Source: Deltaproteobacteria bacterium (GTDB taxonomy: Bacteria > Desulfobacterota > Binatia > UBA9968 > CAXXLF01). Taken from it: a stretch of 8,585 bases of DNA. Below the pieces are notes generated by a model. That model had not been told where the DNA came from, searched no databases, and worked only from the letters and a program-made list of their open reading frames with translations. Where the stretch lies: positions 1 to 8,585 of the forward strand of contig JACZXR010000075.1 of NCBI GenBank assembly GCA_022571535.1, read 5' to 3'. Each line of letters opens with the position of its first letter. Positions within the stretch are counted from its first letter, which is position 1. A program made the translations under genes and the position numbers. Of the stretch, positions 1 through 6,579 are shown one piece after another.

Positions 1-264
1 ATCCGAAATTAATCAGTCCCAAAAATCCTCACTAATGCACATCAGGCCGCAACAAAGACCTGTTTGTAGTGCGAACCGGCACCTCACCTCCAGTATAGTT
101 GCAGCCCGAAGATCATAATGTCGCTAACCCCGATCCGAAATTAATCAGACCAAGAAATTCTCCCTGATGAGCATCAGAGGGCATCAATCACCCCATCGCA
201 GCGTGTATCAGCAACACACCTCTAGTATAGTTGCAAATTGAATATCAAAATGTCGGTAACTGCT
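1..264. repeat. Two diverged direct tandem copies of a 132-bp unit
   Basis: Positions 1-132 and 133-264 align without gaps at a constant 132-bp offset. The 16-mer ATCCGAAATTAATCAG is identical at 1-16 and 133-148. The next 29 bases are similar, with about seven or eight differences. AGTATAGTTGCA recurs at 92-103 and 224-235, and ATGTCGCTAAC at 118-128 matches ATGTCGGTAAC at 250-260. The middle of each unit has diverged strongly. The first copy begins exactly at the window edge, so more copies may lie to the left. I see no open reading frame, tRNA or known element in it. The second copy holds a small palindrome, CTGATG-AG-CATCAG (164-177). The function is unknown. Confidence 0.8.
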
Positions 265-381
265 GTCATATCGTGGTCAACACCGCAGATGCCTCGAATA
301 TTTTTTCGGATCGGGGCTAATTGCTGCCATATGTTGCTCCAAACGGGGTATGCCTCGATTATTTTTTACGGATCGGGGTTA
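125..381. repeat. Inverted repeat motif linking the two tandem blocks
   Basis: CCCCGATCCGAAA at 128-140 is the exact reverse complement of 304-316. TAACCCCGATCCG at 125-137 is the exact reverse complement of 369-381. The same 10-bp core (CCCCGATCCG) thus occurs once in one orientation and twice in the other. A further left-hand copy may sit just outside the window, since the sequence at position 1 starts mid-motif. This arrangement fits a degenerate mobile or intergenic element with repeated ends, but no transposase is present and no family is recognised. Confidence 0.65.
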
Positions 382-382
382 A
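261..382. repeat. Two tandem copies of a ~61-bp unit, adjoining the 132-bp repeats
   Basis: TGCTGTCATAT (261-271) and TGCTGCCATAT (322-332) are 61 bp apart, as are the two ATGCCTCGA copies (289-297 and 350-358). The two T-rich tails, each followed by CGGATCGGGG, are 61-62 bp apart (end of unit 1 at about 320, end of unit 2 at about 382). The conserved right end of each unit is the reverse complement of the CCCCGATCCG motif at the junction of the 132-bp units. The four units therefore look like parts of one composite structure and not four unrelated repeats. The last unit ends 5 bp before the tsaD stop codon. Confidence 0.75.
344..367 (+). terminator. Possible plus-strand intrinsic terminator inside the repeat block
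   Basis: CGGGG-TATG-CCTCG (344-357) can form a five-pair stem with one G-T pair and a four-base loop, followed on the plus strand by ATTATTTTTT. It would stop plus-strand transcription entering from the left before it ran antisense into tsaD. The equivalent part of the preceding 61-bp unit keeps the T-run but not a good stem, so the structure may be incidental. Confidence 0.3.
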
Positions 383-387
383 CTTCG

Positions 388-1386
388 TCATAGGGTAAGG
401 TCGGCATCGGCGTTTAGATCAAGAGCGTCTCTTCGCCCACGTTCAAGCCAATGATGCCCAGCTAGGGCAATCATGGCTCCGTTGTCGGTACAAAGAGCAG
501 GAGAAGGAAAATAAACCTTCACACCCACTTCCTTTGCCTTTTCCTCCATCTTGATCCTCAAACGGCTGTTAACTGAAACGCCTCCCGTTAATACGACGCG
601 CCTCACTCGCAACTCTTTAGTCGCCCGCATCGTAGGGGCAACGAGCATATCCACCACTGCCTCTTGAAAGCTGGCTGCAATATCATTCTTTTGGTCTTCC
701 CACTGACGCTGCCCACGATCTCTGAGGTAGTGCCAGACAGCAGTCTTCAGGCCGCTAAAGCTAAAATCGTAGGAGCCGCTCTTCATGCGAGAGCGGGGAA
801 ACGAGATGGCCCTGGGATCGCCATTACTGGCCATCTGATCAATGACCCTCCCTCCCGGATAACCCAACCCCATCATCTTGGCCACCTTGTCAAAGGCCTC
901 ACCTGCAGCGTCATCCCGTGTGCCACCCAGATGGATATAGTCAGAAAAATCCCGAACCAGATAGAGAAGCGTATGTCCACCAGAGGCCAGCATGGCAATG
1001 TATGGAAATGGAACATCCCTTTCCAGAAAAACGGCCAAGAGGTGAGCTTCTAGATGGTTGACGCCTATGTAGGGAATCCCGCACCGAAAAGATACCCCTT
1101 TAACGAAGGAAAGCCCAACGAGCAGAGACCCCGTTAATCCCGGCCCGTAGGTGACGGCAAAACCGCCCAGGTCCTTCAATCCAATCCCTGCCCTTTCGAT
1201 AGCCTGGTCAACAATGGGAAGGATCTGCCTCATATGTTGACGAGAGGCTAGCTCTGGAACGACTCCTCCATAAGGACCGTGGACCTCATCCTGGGAGGAG
1301 ACAAGGTTCGACAGAATCGTACGGCCGTCCAGAAGAACCGCTGCCGCCGTATCGTCACACGAGGTTTCTACTCCTAAAACCAACAT
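388..1386 (-). CDS. tsaD: tRNA N6-adenosine threonylcarbamoyltransferase TsaD
   Basis: TsaD (Kae1/Qri7/YgjD family, ASKHA fold) transfers the threonylcarbamoyl group from threonylcarbamoyl-AMP to A37 of tRNAs that read ANN codons. In bacteria it works in the cytoplasm with TsaB and TsaE. The 332-residue product is full length for the family. Visible motifs are GVETSCDDT (5-13), the metal-binding HLEAH (His111 and His115), SGGHT (135-139), GEAFDKVAK (162-170), SFSGLKTAV (209-217), TGGVSVNSRLR (267-277) and TDNGAMIA with metal ligand Asp301. The start is the ATG at 1386, which puts the conserved VLGVETSCDDT strand right at the N-terminus. No good Shine-Dalgarno precedes it. It follows the TPR lipoprotein stop by 33 bp on the same strand, so it is probably the last gene of the PBP unit. 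Minus-strand transcription would run on into the repeat block. Confidence 0.97.
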   Translation of the reverse strand: MLVLGVETSCDDTAAAVLLDGRTILSNLVSSQDEVHGPYGGVVPELASRQHMRQILPIVDQAIERAGIGLKDLGGFAVTYGPGLTGSLLVGLSFVKGVSFRCGIPYIGVNHLEAHLLAVFLERDVPFPYIAMLASGGHTLLYLVRDFSDYIHLGGTRDDAAGEAFDKVAKMMGLGYPGGRVIDQMASNGDPRAISFPRSRMKSGSYDFSFSGLKTAVWHYLRDRGQRQWEDQKNDIAASFQEAVVDMLVAPTMRATKELRVRRVVLTGGVSVNSRLRIKMEEKAKEVGVKVYFPSPALCTDNGAMIALAGHHWLERGRRDALDLNADADLTL

Positions 1387-1419
1387 CAGACTAACTTAGA
1401 CAATTGCTACGAACGGATC

Positions 1420-2088
1420 TCAACGAAGGGAGGGAACCTTAATTTCACGCCGGAGTCGGGTTAACCCATTGGATGCTACTTGGTTTCCTGGATTCAACTG
1501 CAAGGCCTTGTTGAAATTGGAAACAGCCAGATTTAGAAACCCTAGAGCACGAAAATTTTCTCCCTTTAAGCTATACACCTCCGCAAGCCAATATGGCTGA
1601 CCGCTAAGAACAGACTCCGCAACTTCCAGGAAATTAAGGGACTCCTGATGATGTCCTACATGATAATGGGCCTTGGCTAAATAGTAGTAGACATAGGGGT
1701 TCGTGGAGTCAATGGCCAAGGTTTTTTCCAGACGTGCCAATGCCTTATCGTACTGCCCGGATTCAAGCAGCCTTTTGCCCTCTTCGGTGAGGCGCAATGA
1801 AGCTGCACGATGAGGTGGGGTTCGATGGGTAAGTTTGGCTACCAAAGAATTCTCGTCCGGTAGTGGAGCGCGGATCTTAGGCTTCGCCCTAGGTCTCTGA
1901 GTCTGAGCTGACTCGGAACCCGCACGGGGAGGAATCCTGGACCGCGACAAAGCGGGCAGATTAGGCCGGCGCGACGTGCAGGCCTGGATTATTGCCAGAA
2001 CAAGGAAAAGGACCAGAACTTTTAAAACTTTCCAGCAGAAAACTTCGGTCCTTAGCGCTCCTGCTAACTGTTCACGCCGTGTTCCCAT
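1420..2088 (-). CDS. TPR-containing lipoprotein, candidate LpoP-like PBP1B partner
   Basis: A 222-residue protein when started at the ATG at 2088. The N-terminus has Arg/Lys residues, then a hydrophobic stretch (about 22-34) ending in IIQAC, a plausible though non-ideal lipobox with Cys37 as the lipidated residue. Thr at +2 does not suggest inner-membrane retention. Residues about 38-94 form a basic Pro/Arg/Ser-rich, probably disordered linker. Residues about 95-201 form three TPR helical pairs; the first and third end in typical LAIDSTNP- and LQLNPG-type turns. The start ATG overlaps the PBP1B stop codon (TAATG), so translation is probably coupled; a GTG at 2115 is a weaker alternative. Known: in Pseudomonas aeruginosa the TPR lipoprotein LpoP activates PBP1b and is encoded beside it. 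Inferred: this could be a functional counterpart. It could also be a generic TPR lipoprotein with another role. I do not recognise a named orthologue. Confidence 0.85.
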   Translation of the reverse strand: MGTRREQLAGALRTEVFCWKVLKVLVLFLVLAIIQACTSRRPNLPALSRSRIPPRAGSESAQTQRPRAKPKIRAPLPDENSLVAKLTHRTPPHRAASLRLTEEGKRLLESGQYDKALARLEKTLAIDSTNPYVYYYLAKAHYHVGHHQESLNFLEVAESVLSGQPYWLAEVYSLKGENFRALGFLNLAVSNFNKALQLNPGNQVASNGLTRLRREIKVPSLR

Positions 2089-4460
2089 TATCTTGCAGTA
2101 TGGGATAGCGGCCACGACGAAATTCCAGAGGGAGCCGTCCCTCCAACAGCCACCGGCGACGGGTGCAGAGGGCAGAAGGCAAGGAGCGCCTCCGACTTGA
2201 AGAACGCCTCTCGGACAACCCTTGGACAGTTGGGTGTGGCACGATAACCGCTCAGAGGATCCACATCGATAAATTCTATACCCGGTGGTGGATTAAAATC
2301 CGTAAGGGGGCTTCCCGCCGTCGCCTGTTTCATAAACTCTGTCCAGATCGGCAGTGCAGCCTGGGCCCCCGTTAAGCCGAGTTCACTCTGCCTATCAAAG
2401 CCAACCCATACCACCGCTAGGAGGTCTGGTGTATAGCCTGCAAACCAGGCATCCCTGGTATCATTCGTGGTTCCGGTCTTCCCTGCAGCAGGCCGATTAA
2501 ATCCCCTCCGTCTCGCCCCTCGCCCCGTGCCCCGATCCAGGACGCCTTTGAGCATGTGATTCATCATAAAGGCCACCTGAGGTGTAATGACCTTCTTAAC
2601 CCGGACATTCCTTTTTTCTAAAATTTGACTCCGTTGATCTATGACCTGCTTGACCGCCAGCGGATTTGTACGAACACCGCCATTGGCTAGAGTCGAAAAC
2701 GCCCTCGCCATCTCTAAGGGAGTAACCTCTACCGCACCCAACGCCAACGACGGTAGGAGAGGTAGAGGGCCCTGTAGCCCAAGGCGATAGGCAACATCAC
2801 GCACCTTCTTTATACCCACCTCGCTGGCGATACGGGCAGTGGCCGAGTTAAGGGATTTCTCCAAAGCATGACGAAAGGTAACTAGGCCGTAATATTTGTC
2901 GTTATAGTTCTCCGGCATCCATTCCTGCCCCTCGTAATTCCAGGTAAATGGGCTGTCCTCCACGAGGCTCGCGGGGGTAAACCTCCTTGCCCCGTCCTCT
3001 GAACCATAGATAAGGGCGGCGAGATAGACAAAAGGCTTGAAAATCGATCCGGGCTGCCGTCTGGCCTGGACCACGCGGTTGAACTGGGACTTCTGGTAAT
3101 CCCTTCCACCCACCATGGCCTTGATCTCGCCGGTTTGAGGTTTGATCACCACGATGGCGCCTTCAAGGCGGTCCTTCTTCCCGGCCTCCAGCAAATGAGG
3201 GTATCTCTCCTCCAACTGCTTCAACCCATTCGACAACGCCTTTTCTGCTAATCCCTGGAGCTGCAGATCAAGACTAGTAAAGATCTTTAATCCTTCTGCT
3301 TCCAATACCTGCCGCGAATAGTTCTCGGCTAATTCTTTTCTTAGAAAATCCACATAAAAGGGGGCGTTGTTGACCACCTTCACAAACTCCCGAGGCCGAA
3401 GGACTTCCTTAAGTGCCCTCTCGTATTGCCGGCGTGGTATAAACCCATCCTCAAACATTTTGCCCAAGACAATGTTTCTACGACTTGCTGCAGTCTTAAC
3501 GCTCCGATATGGAGAATAACGGTTGGGGGCCTTGATCAACCCGGCCAAAAGAGCCATTTCACCCACGGTGAGTTGGGAAAGTTCTTTGCCAAAATAAAAC
3601 TGCGAGGCCTCCCAGACACCAAAGATCCCCTGCGCCCCTTTTTGACCAAGATAGATCTCGTTCAGATAATTTTCCAGAATCTCGTCCTTGGAGTATTTCC
3701 ATTCCACCACGAGAGCCATCAAGGCCTCTTTGACCTTGCGTTCGATGGTCTGCTCGGAGCCAAGAAAAAAATTCTTCATCAACTGCTGGGTCAGAGTGCT
3801 CCCACCCTGGACAATTCCGCCTTTACGCACATTCGCCATAAAGGCGCGCAGGATCGAAATAGGGTCGATTCCCCAGTGGTGATAAAATCTCTCATCCTCT
3901 ATGGCCAGAACCGCACGAACCAGCAGGGGGGGAACCTCGTCCAAGGTGACCAATCTCCTCTCCTCCCAGACGCGGTCGTAAAGCCCCGTCACCAATTCTG
4001 GCTCTAACTCAAGGGAGAAGATCTCTTTCCCACTCTGCTTGTTTTTAATTGTGGCAATCGTATCGGAACGCAAGAGCAGGCGGACTGGATATCCCTTAAA
4101 CTGTTCAAGGGGATATTGAAAATTGTGGAGATAAATCTCAACAAGATTTTCTTTTTTAGAAAAACGGTAATCTCCGCTGAATTGCAGTTTGCTGTCCGTT
4201 TCTCGGTACCCAAGACGAAGCAGCTTTGCCTCCAACTCCTCTGACCGCAATTTCATGCCCGGATACATCAGAAAGGTGTCCGAGTAAATTTTGGACGGGA
4301 ATTTCCACACTCGGCCCTCAAATTTTGCCGTAACAACCTCTTCCAGAAACCTCATGTACCAGAAACCGAGAACAATCCCACAGGTGGCGAGTAGGACGAG
4401 GAAAAAAACGGAGAATTTAAGAAACGTAAAACGGCTTTTTTTTCGCGGCCTTCTTCTCAA
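2088..4460 (-). CDS. mrcB: Bifunctional class A penicillin-binding protein (PBP1B type)
   Basis: Inner-membrane peptidoglycan synthase that polymerises lipid II and cross-links stem peptides in the periplasm. The 790 residues show a basic cytoplasmic tail (1-11), one membrane anchor (about 12-35), a UB2H-like region (about 60-150, with LMYPGMKLRSEELEAKLLRLGY), and a GT51 glycosyltransferase with EDERFYHHWG (188-197, catalytic Glu188), GGSTLTQQL (219-227), RKVKE (241-245) and KYSKDEILENYLNEIYLG. The transpeptidase has nucleophile Ser472 in SIFK, SLN (536-538) and KTGTT (661-665). All expected catalytic motifs are intact. A C-terminal extension holds Cys745 and Cys763. The likely start is TTG at 4460, because a TGA lies seven codons upstream and the next in-frame ATG (Met36) would remove the membrane anchor. 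An AAAGGG lies 12 bp upstream, a slightly long spacing. The stop overlaps the next gene's start. The UB2H-like region makes PBP1B a better name than PBP1A, though the exact paralogue is not certain. Confidence 0.93.
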   Translation of the reverse strand: MRRRPRKKSRFTFLKFSVFFLVLLATCGIVLGFWYMRFLEEVVTAKFEGRVWKFPSKIYSDTFLMYPGMKLRSEELEAKLLRLGYRETDSKLQFSGDYRFSKKENLVEIYLHNFQYPLEQFKGYPVRLLLRSDTIATIKNKQSGKEIFSLELEPELVTGLYDRVWEERRLVTLDEVPPLLVRAVLAIEDERFYHHWGIDPISILRAFMANVRKGGIVQGGSTLTQQLMKNFFLGSEQTIERKVKEALMALVVEWKYSKDEILENYLNEIYLGQKGAQGIFGVWEASQFYFGKELSQLTVGEMALLAGLIKAPNRYSPYRSVKTAASRRNIVLGKMFEDGFIPRRQYERALKEVLRPREFVKVVNNAPFYVDFLRKELAENYSRQVLEAEGLKIFTSLDLQLQGLAEKALSNGLKQLEERYPHLLEAGKKDRLEGAIVVIKPQTGEIKAMVGGRDYQKSQFNRVVQARRQPGSIFKPFVYLAALIYGSEDGARRFTPASLVEDSPFTWNYEGQEWMPENYNDKYYGLVTFRHALEKSLNSATARIASEVGIKKVRDVAYRLGLQGPLPLLPSLALGAVEVTPLEMARAFSTLANGGVRTNPLAVKQVIDQRSQILEKRNVRVKKVITPQVAFMMNHMLKGVLDRGTGRGARRRGFNRPAAGKTGTTNDTRDAWFAGYTPDLLAVVWVGFDRQSELGLTGAQAALPIWTEFMKQATAGSPLTDFNPPPGIEFIDVDPLSGYRATPNCPRVVREAFFKSEALLAFCPLHPSPVAVGGTAPSGISSWPLSHTAR

Positions 4461-4480
4461 TTCAAGGATTACCCTTTTTC

Positions 4481-4509
4481 AAGTTACCACTTAACAGTAA
4501 GCGTGTCAA
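4481..4509 (-). promoter_or_regulatory. Candidate promoter for the PBP1B-lipoprotein-tsaD unit
   Basis: Reading the minus strand, a perfect -35 hexamer TTGACA (4509-4504) is followed after 17 bp by TAACTT (4486-4481), a weak -10 match. The TTGACA is made partly from the T-tract of the upstream degP terminator. The predicted start near 4474 would leave a leader of only about 14 bases and cut into the AAAGGG ribosome-binding candidate. The true -10 or start may therefore differ. A promoter is expected here because a strong terminator separates this unit from degP. Confidence 0.3.
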
Positions 4510-4562
4510 AAAAAAGACCCCGCACGATTGTGGTCGGTGGTGGGGTTGAGATCGTTCGGGGT
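4508..4562 (-). terminator. Strong intrinsic terminator downstream of degP
   Basis: On the minus strand, ACCCCGAACGAT (4562-4551) pairs with ATCGTGCGGGGT (4528-4517) in a 12-position stem with a single A-G mismatch and a 22-base loop. A C and eight T residues follow (4516-4508). This is a textbook rho-independent terminator for the DUF1844-degP unit, placed 73 bp after the degP stop. It implies that the PBP gene depends mainly on its own promoter. Confidence 0.88.
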
Positions 4563-4566
4563 TTAC

Positions 4567-4612
4567 TCCCGCACTCCCGCCTGCTAGAGCGCGCGGGCAG
4601 GTAAGCGCGGGA
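4567..4612. other. GC-rich interrupted hairpin between degP and its terminator
   Basis: TCCCGC (4567-4572) pairs with GCGGGA (4607-4612), and inside it CCTGC (4580-4584) pairs with GCAGG (4597-4601), leaving an asymmetric internal loop. It lies 22 bp past the degP stop on the transcribed minus strand, just ahead of the intrinsic terminator. It may protect the 3' end of the mRNA or be a relic of an older terminator. The minus-strand side lacks a following T-run, so it is unlikely to terminate degP transcription itself. Confidence 0.45.
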
Positions 4613-4634
4613 TATTTTGTGTTACAGGGTAAAG

Positions 4635-6134
4635 CTACTGCGAACGCTTGAGAGCGAGAAAGAGTGTTGTTTCCCCCCGGCGCACTAAAAACAGGACTCC
4701 CTTACCCTTCTTGACCTTGGAAATCGTCTTTCGGTAATCCGCCATGTTGTGAATCGATTTGCGATCAACTTCCAAAATGACATCCCCTCGACGAATGCCA
4801 GCCTCCTCCCCCGGGCCTCCTGGCTCAACCAAGGTGACCACTACTCCATCCGCATTGTCCAATCCTAGGCTCTCCGCAATCTGAGGTGTCACTTTCTGCA
4901 CGCTTAATCCAAGGTTTCCCGTTCCTTTGGCAGACGCGAATACCTCCTCATCCTTAAGTTCCCCGATAGCCACCCAGATTACAGTCTCTTTACCTTCTCT
5001 CAGGACCTTTACGGGCACCTTCTTGCCAACAGGTGTTCGCGCGACAATGATGGGAAGGTTATTCGATTCTCTGATTCCGCTCCCGTCAAATTCAATAATG
5101 ACATCTCCCACCTTGACTCCGGCCTTGTCTGCCGGTGCGTCCTTCGAGACATTCGCAACGAGCGCCCCCCTGGCTTTATCCAGGCCCAGAGACTCTGCAA
5201 TGGCAGGGGTCACCTTCTGGATGACTACCCCCAACCAACCCCGCGTAACCCTTCCCTTTGACTTGAGTTGGGGCAAGAGCTCTTTAGCCAAATTGATAGG
5301 AATCGCAAATCCAATCCCGATATTACCCCCACCCCGACTGAAGATCGCGGTGTTGATCCCTATAACCTCCCCACGCAAATTCATCAGAGGACCCCCCGAG
5401 TTGCCAGGATTGATGGAGGCATCGGTCTGGATGAAATTATCGTATGGACCCGCACCAATTTGTCTTCCTATCGCGCTAACGATCCCGGATGTAACGCTGT
5501 GTTCCAGTCCAAAGGGATTGCCTATCGCCAGGACCCATTCCCCCACCTCGAGCTGGTCTGAGTTTCCCAGCGGTGCTGTCGGAAGATCTTGATCAGTGTC
5601 AATCTTTATGACAGCAATATCAGTTTTCGAATCACGCCCCACCAACTTGGCCAGAAACTCCCGTCCATCGGAAAGTTTGACCACAATTTTATCGGCATTC
5701 TCAACCACGTGGTTATTGGTCAGGATAAAACCATCACGGTTAATAATGAAACCCGAGCCCAGGCTCTTCTGGCGGAACGGACCTCGCGGCATAGGATCAC
5801 CAAAAAATCTCTTCCAGAATTCGCTAAAGGGATCCTGTTCGCCAAAAGACCTGGGGAATGTGTGCTGTCCCCCCTCGCTCGACTGGGTCGTAGAAACATT
5901 GACCACTACGGGCGTTAGCCGCTTTGCCAGACTCACAAAGTCTGGCAATCCCTGAGGAGTTCCAACCGAGGAATGGGAAGCAGCCTGCACCTCGCCCGCA
6001 AAACGAACAGCACCGCTATGCCCGGGAAGATTCAGATATGCGGTCACCATGAGGCCTCCCACCAGAGAGACCAATGTGACCTTGATGAACCCCTTCAGCC
6101 GAACCCATTTTTGCTCTCTAGCCTTATCCTTCAT
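4635..6134 (-). CDS. degP: Periplasmic serine endoprotease of the DegP/HtrA (Do) family
   Basis: HtrA-family protease/chaperone (peptidase family S1C) that degrades or refolds misfolded envelope proteins. The 499 residues contain a basic start and hydrophobic segment (about 16-36; a signal peptide possibly cut near VQAAS at 49-53, or an uncleaved anchor), a trypsin-like domain (about 65-295) and two PDZ domains (about 298-390 and 405-497). The triad is intact: His142 in TNNHVV, Asp172 in KTDIAVIK and Ser246 in GNSGGPL. I see no cysteines. Both PDZ domains open with nearly the same peptide, QKVTPxIAESLGLD (306-319 and 413-426). The ATG at 6134 has a clear GGAGA five bases upstream (6143-6139) and sits 9 bp after the DUF1844 stop, so the two genes are co-transcribed. 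Two PDZ domains exclude the single-PDZ DegS type; DegP and DegQ cannot be separated from sequence alone. Confidence 0.95.
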   Translation of the reverse strand: MKDKAREQKWVRLKGFIKVTLVSLVGGLMVTAYLNLPGHSGAVRFAGEVQAASHSSVGTPQGLPDFVSLAKRLTPVVVNVSTTQSSEGGQHTFPRSFGEQDPFSEFWKRFFGDPMPRGPFRQKSLGSGFIINRDGFILTNNHVVENADKIVVKLSDGREFLAKLVGRDSKTDIAVIKIDTDQDLPTAPLGNSDQLEVGEWVLAIGNPFGLEHSVTSGIVSAIGRQIGAGPYDNFIQTDASINPGNSGGPLMNLRGEVIGINTAIFSRGGGNIGIGFAIPINLAKELLPQLKSKGRVTRGWLGVVIQKVTPAIAESLGLDKARGALVANVSKDAPADKAGVKVGDVIIEFDGSGIRESNNLPIIVARTPVGKKVPVKVLREGKETVIWVAIGELKDEEVFASAKGTGNLGLSVQKVTPQIAESLGLDNADGVVVTLVEPGGPGEEAGIRRGDVILEVDRKSIHNMADYRKTISKVKKGKGVLFLVRRGETTLFLALKRSQ

Positions 6135-6138
6135 TGAG

Positions 6139-6143
6139 TTCTC
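6139..6143 (-). promoter_or_regulatory. Ribosome binding site of degP
   Basis: GGAGA on the minus strand sits five bases before the degP ATG and abuts the TAG stop of the DUF1844 gene (6146-6144). A ribosome finishing the upstream gene would cover it. It fixes the degP start and supports a two-gene operon. Confidence 0.75.
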
Positions 6144-6575
6144 CTATTTTTTCCTCACCGCCTCGACGTACTTCATGCGCAGATCGAAGAGGATATCCTC
6201 CATGAGTTTTTCCTCTCCCTGGTCCAGATTTCCTCGAGTCTTCTCGCTCAACAATCCAATGATATCGATCATCTGTTTGCCAACAGAGATGTCCATTTCC
6301 ACTTCCCCGCTCAAAGGATTGGGAATTTCCCCCAAATGCATTAGAGCTTGAGTACTGAGGCTGATAATAAACGTGGAGAAGTTAATTGCCGGCAGTGCCC
6401 CCTCGCCTTCCGTGTCCTTTTTGACAGCCTGTTGAACACTCGCCTCATCCTTCTTTTCCTCCGATGGCGCTACGTTTTCTGTATTTTCCCGGGGCTCCCC
6501 GGTTTCGGACGAAAATCGCCGCCGATCTTTAACCTTGAAGCCTCTTTCATCGTCTTGTTCTTCATCATTAGCCAT
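6144..6575 (-). CDS. DUF1844 domain-containing protein
   Basis: A 143-residue, probably cytoplasmic protein of unknown function. The N-terminus is very acidic (2-10), followed by GFKVKDRRRF (12-21), a motif that commonly opens DUF1844 proteins. Residues 22-60 are a charged, low-complexity, probably disordered linker. The conserved core (about 63-140) starts with INFSTFIISLSTQALMHLG and is followed by IPNP, then a predicted long helix through KQMIDIIGLLSEKTRGNLDQGEEKLMEDILFDLRMKYVEAV (given here only to locate the core at 100-140). No signal peptide or catalytic motif is visible. The ATG at 6575 is preceded by AAGGGAG at five-base spacing. The stop lies 9 bp before degP, so a link to envelope stress is possible by context only. 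Family assignment is from motif recognition; biochemical function is not known. Confidence 0.85.
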   Translation of the reverse strand: MANDEEQDDERGFKVKDRRRFSSETGEPRENTENVAPSEEKKDEASVQQAVKKDTEGEGALPAINFSTFIISLSTQALMHLGEIPNPLSGEVEMDISVGKQMIDIIGLLSEKTRGNLDQGEEKLMEDILFDLRMKYVEAVRKK

Positions 6576-6579
6576 AGAG

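Noticed and set aside
1..387. CRISPR array
   Set aside because: Only two copies of each long, diverged unit are present, with no short identical repeats separated by unique spacers and no cas genes nearby.
664..1053. 129-codon plus-strand reading frame opposite tsaD
   Set aside because: Antisense to conserved TsaD motifs and without recognisable protein features.
2089..2115. GTG at 2115 as the start of the TPR lipoprotein
   Set aside because: It would overlap the PBP gene by 28 bp with no good Shine-Dalgarno and put nine extra residues ahead of the signal peptide; the TAATG overlap at 2088 is the simpler start.
3426..4007. 193-codon plus-strand reading frame opposite the PBP1B gene
   Set aside because: It lies entirely antisense to the conserved GT51 domain, has no recognisable domain and no convincing ribosome-binding site.
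4567..4612. Second intrinsic terminator for degP
   Set aside because: The stem is broken by an asymmetric internal loop and no T-run follows on the minus strand; the true terminator is the adjacent 4508-4562 structure.
4927..5592. 221-codon plus-strand reading frame opposite degP
   Set aside because: Antisense to the PDZ1 and protease domains of degP; its composition is that of a reverse-strand shadow with no known motif.
5589..5955. Overlapping plus-strand frames opposite the degP protease domain
   Set aside because: Two different frames are open over the same bases, both antisense to catalytic-domain codons, so neither has independent support.
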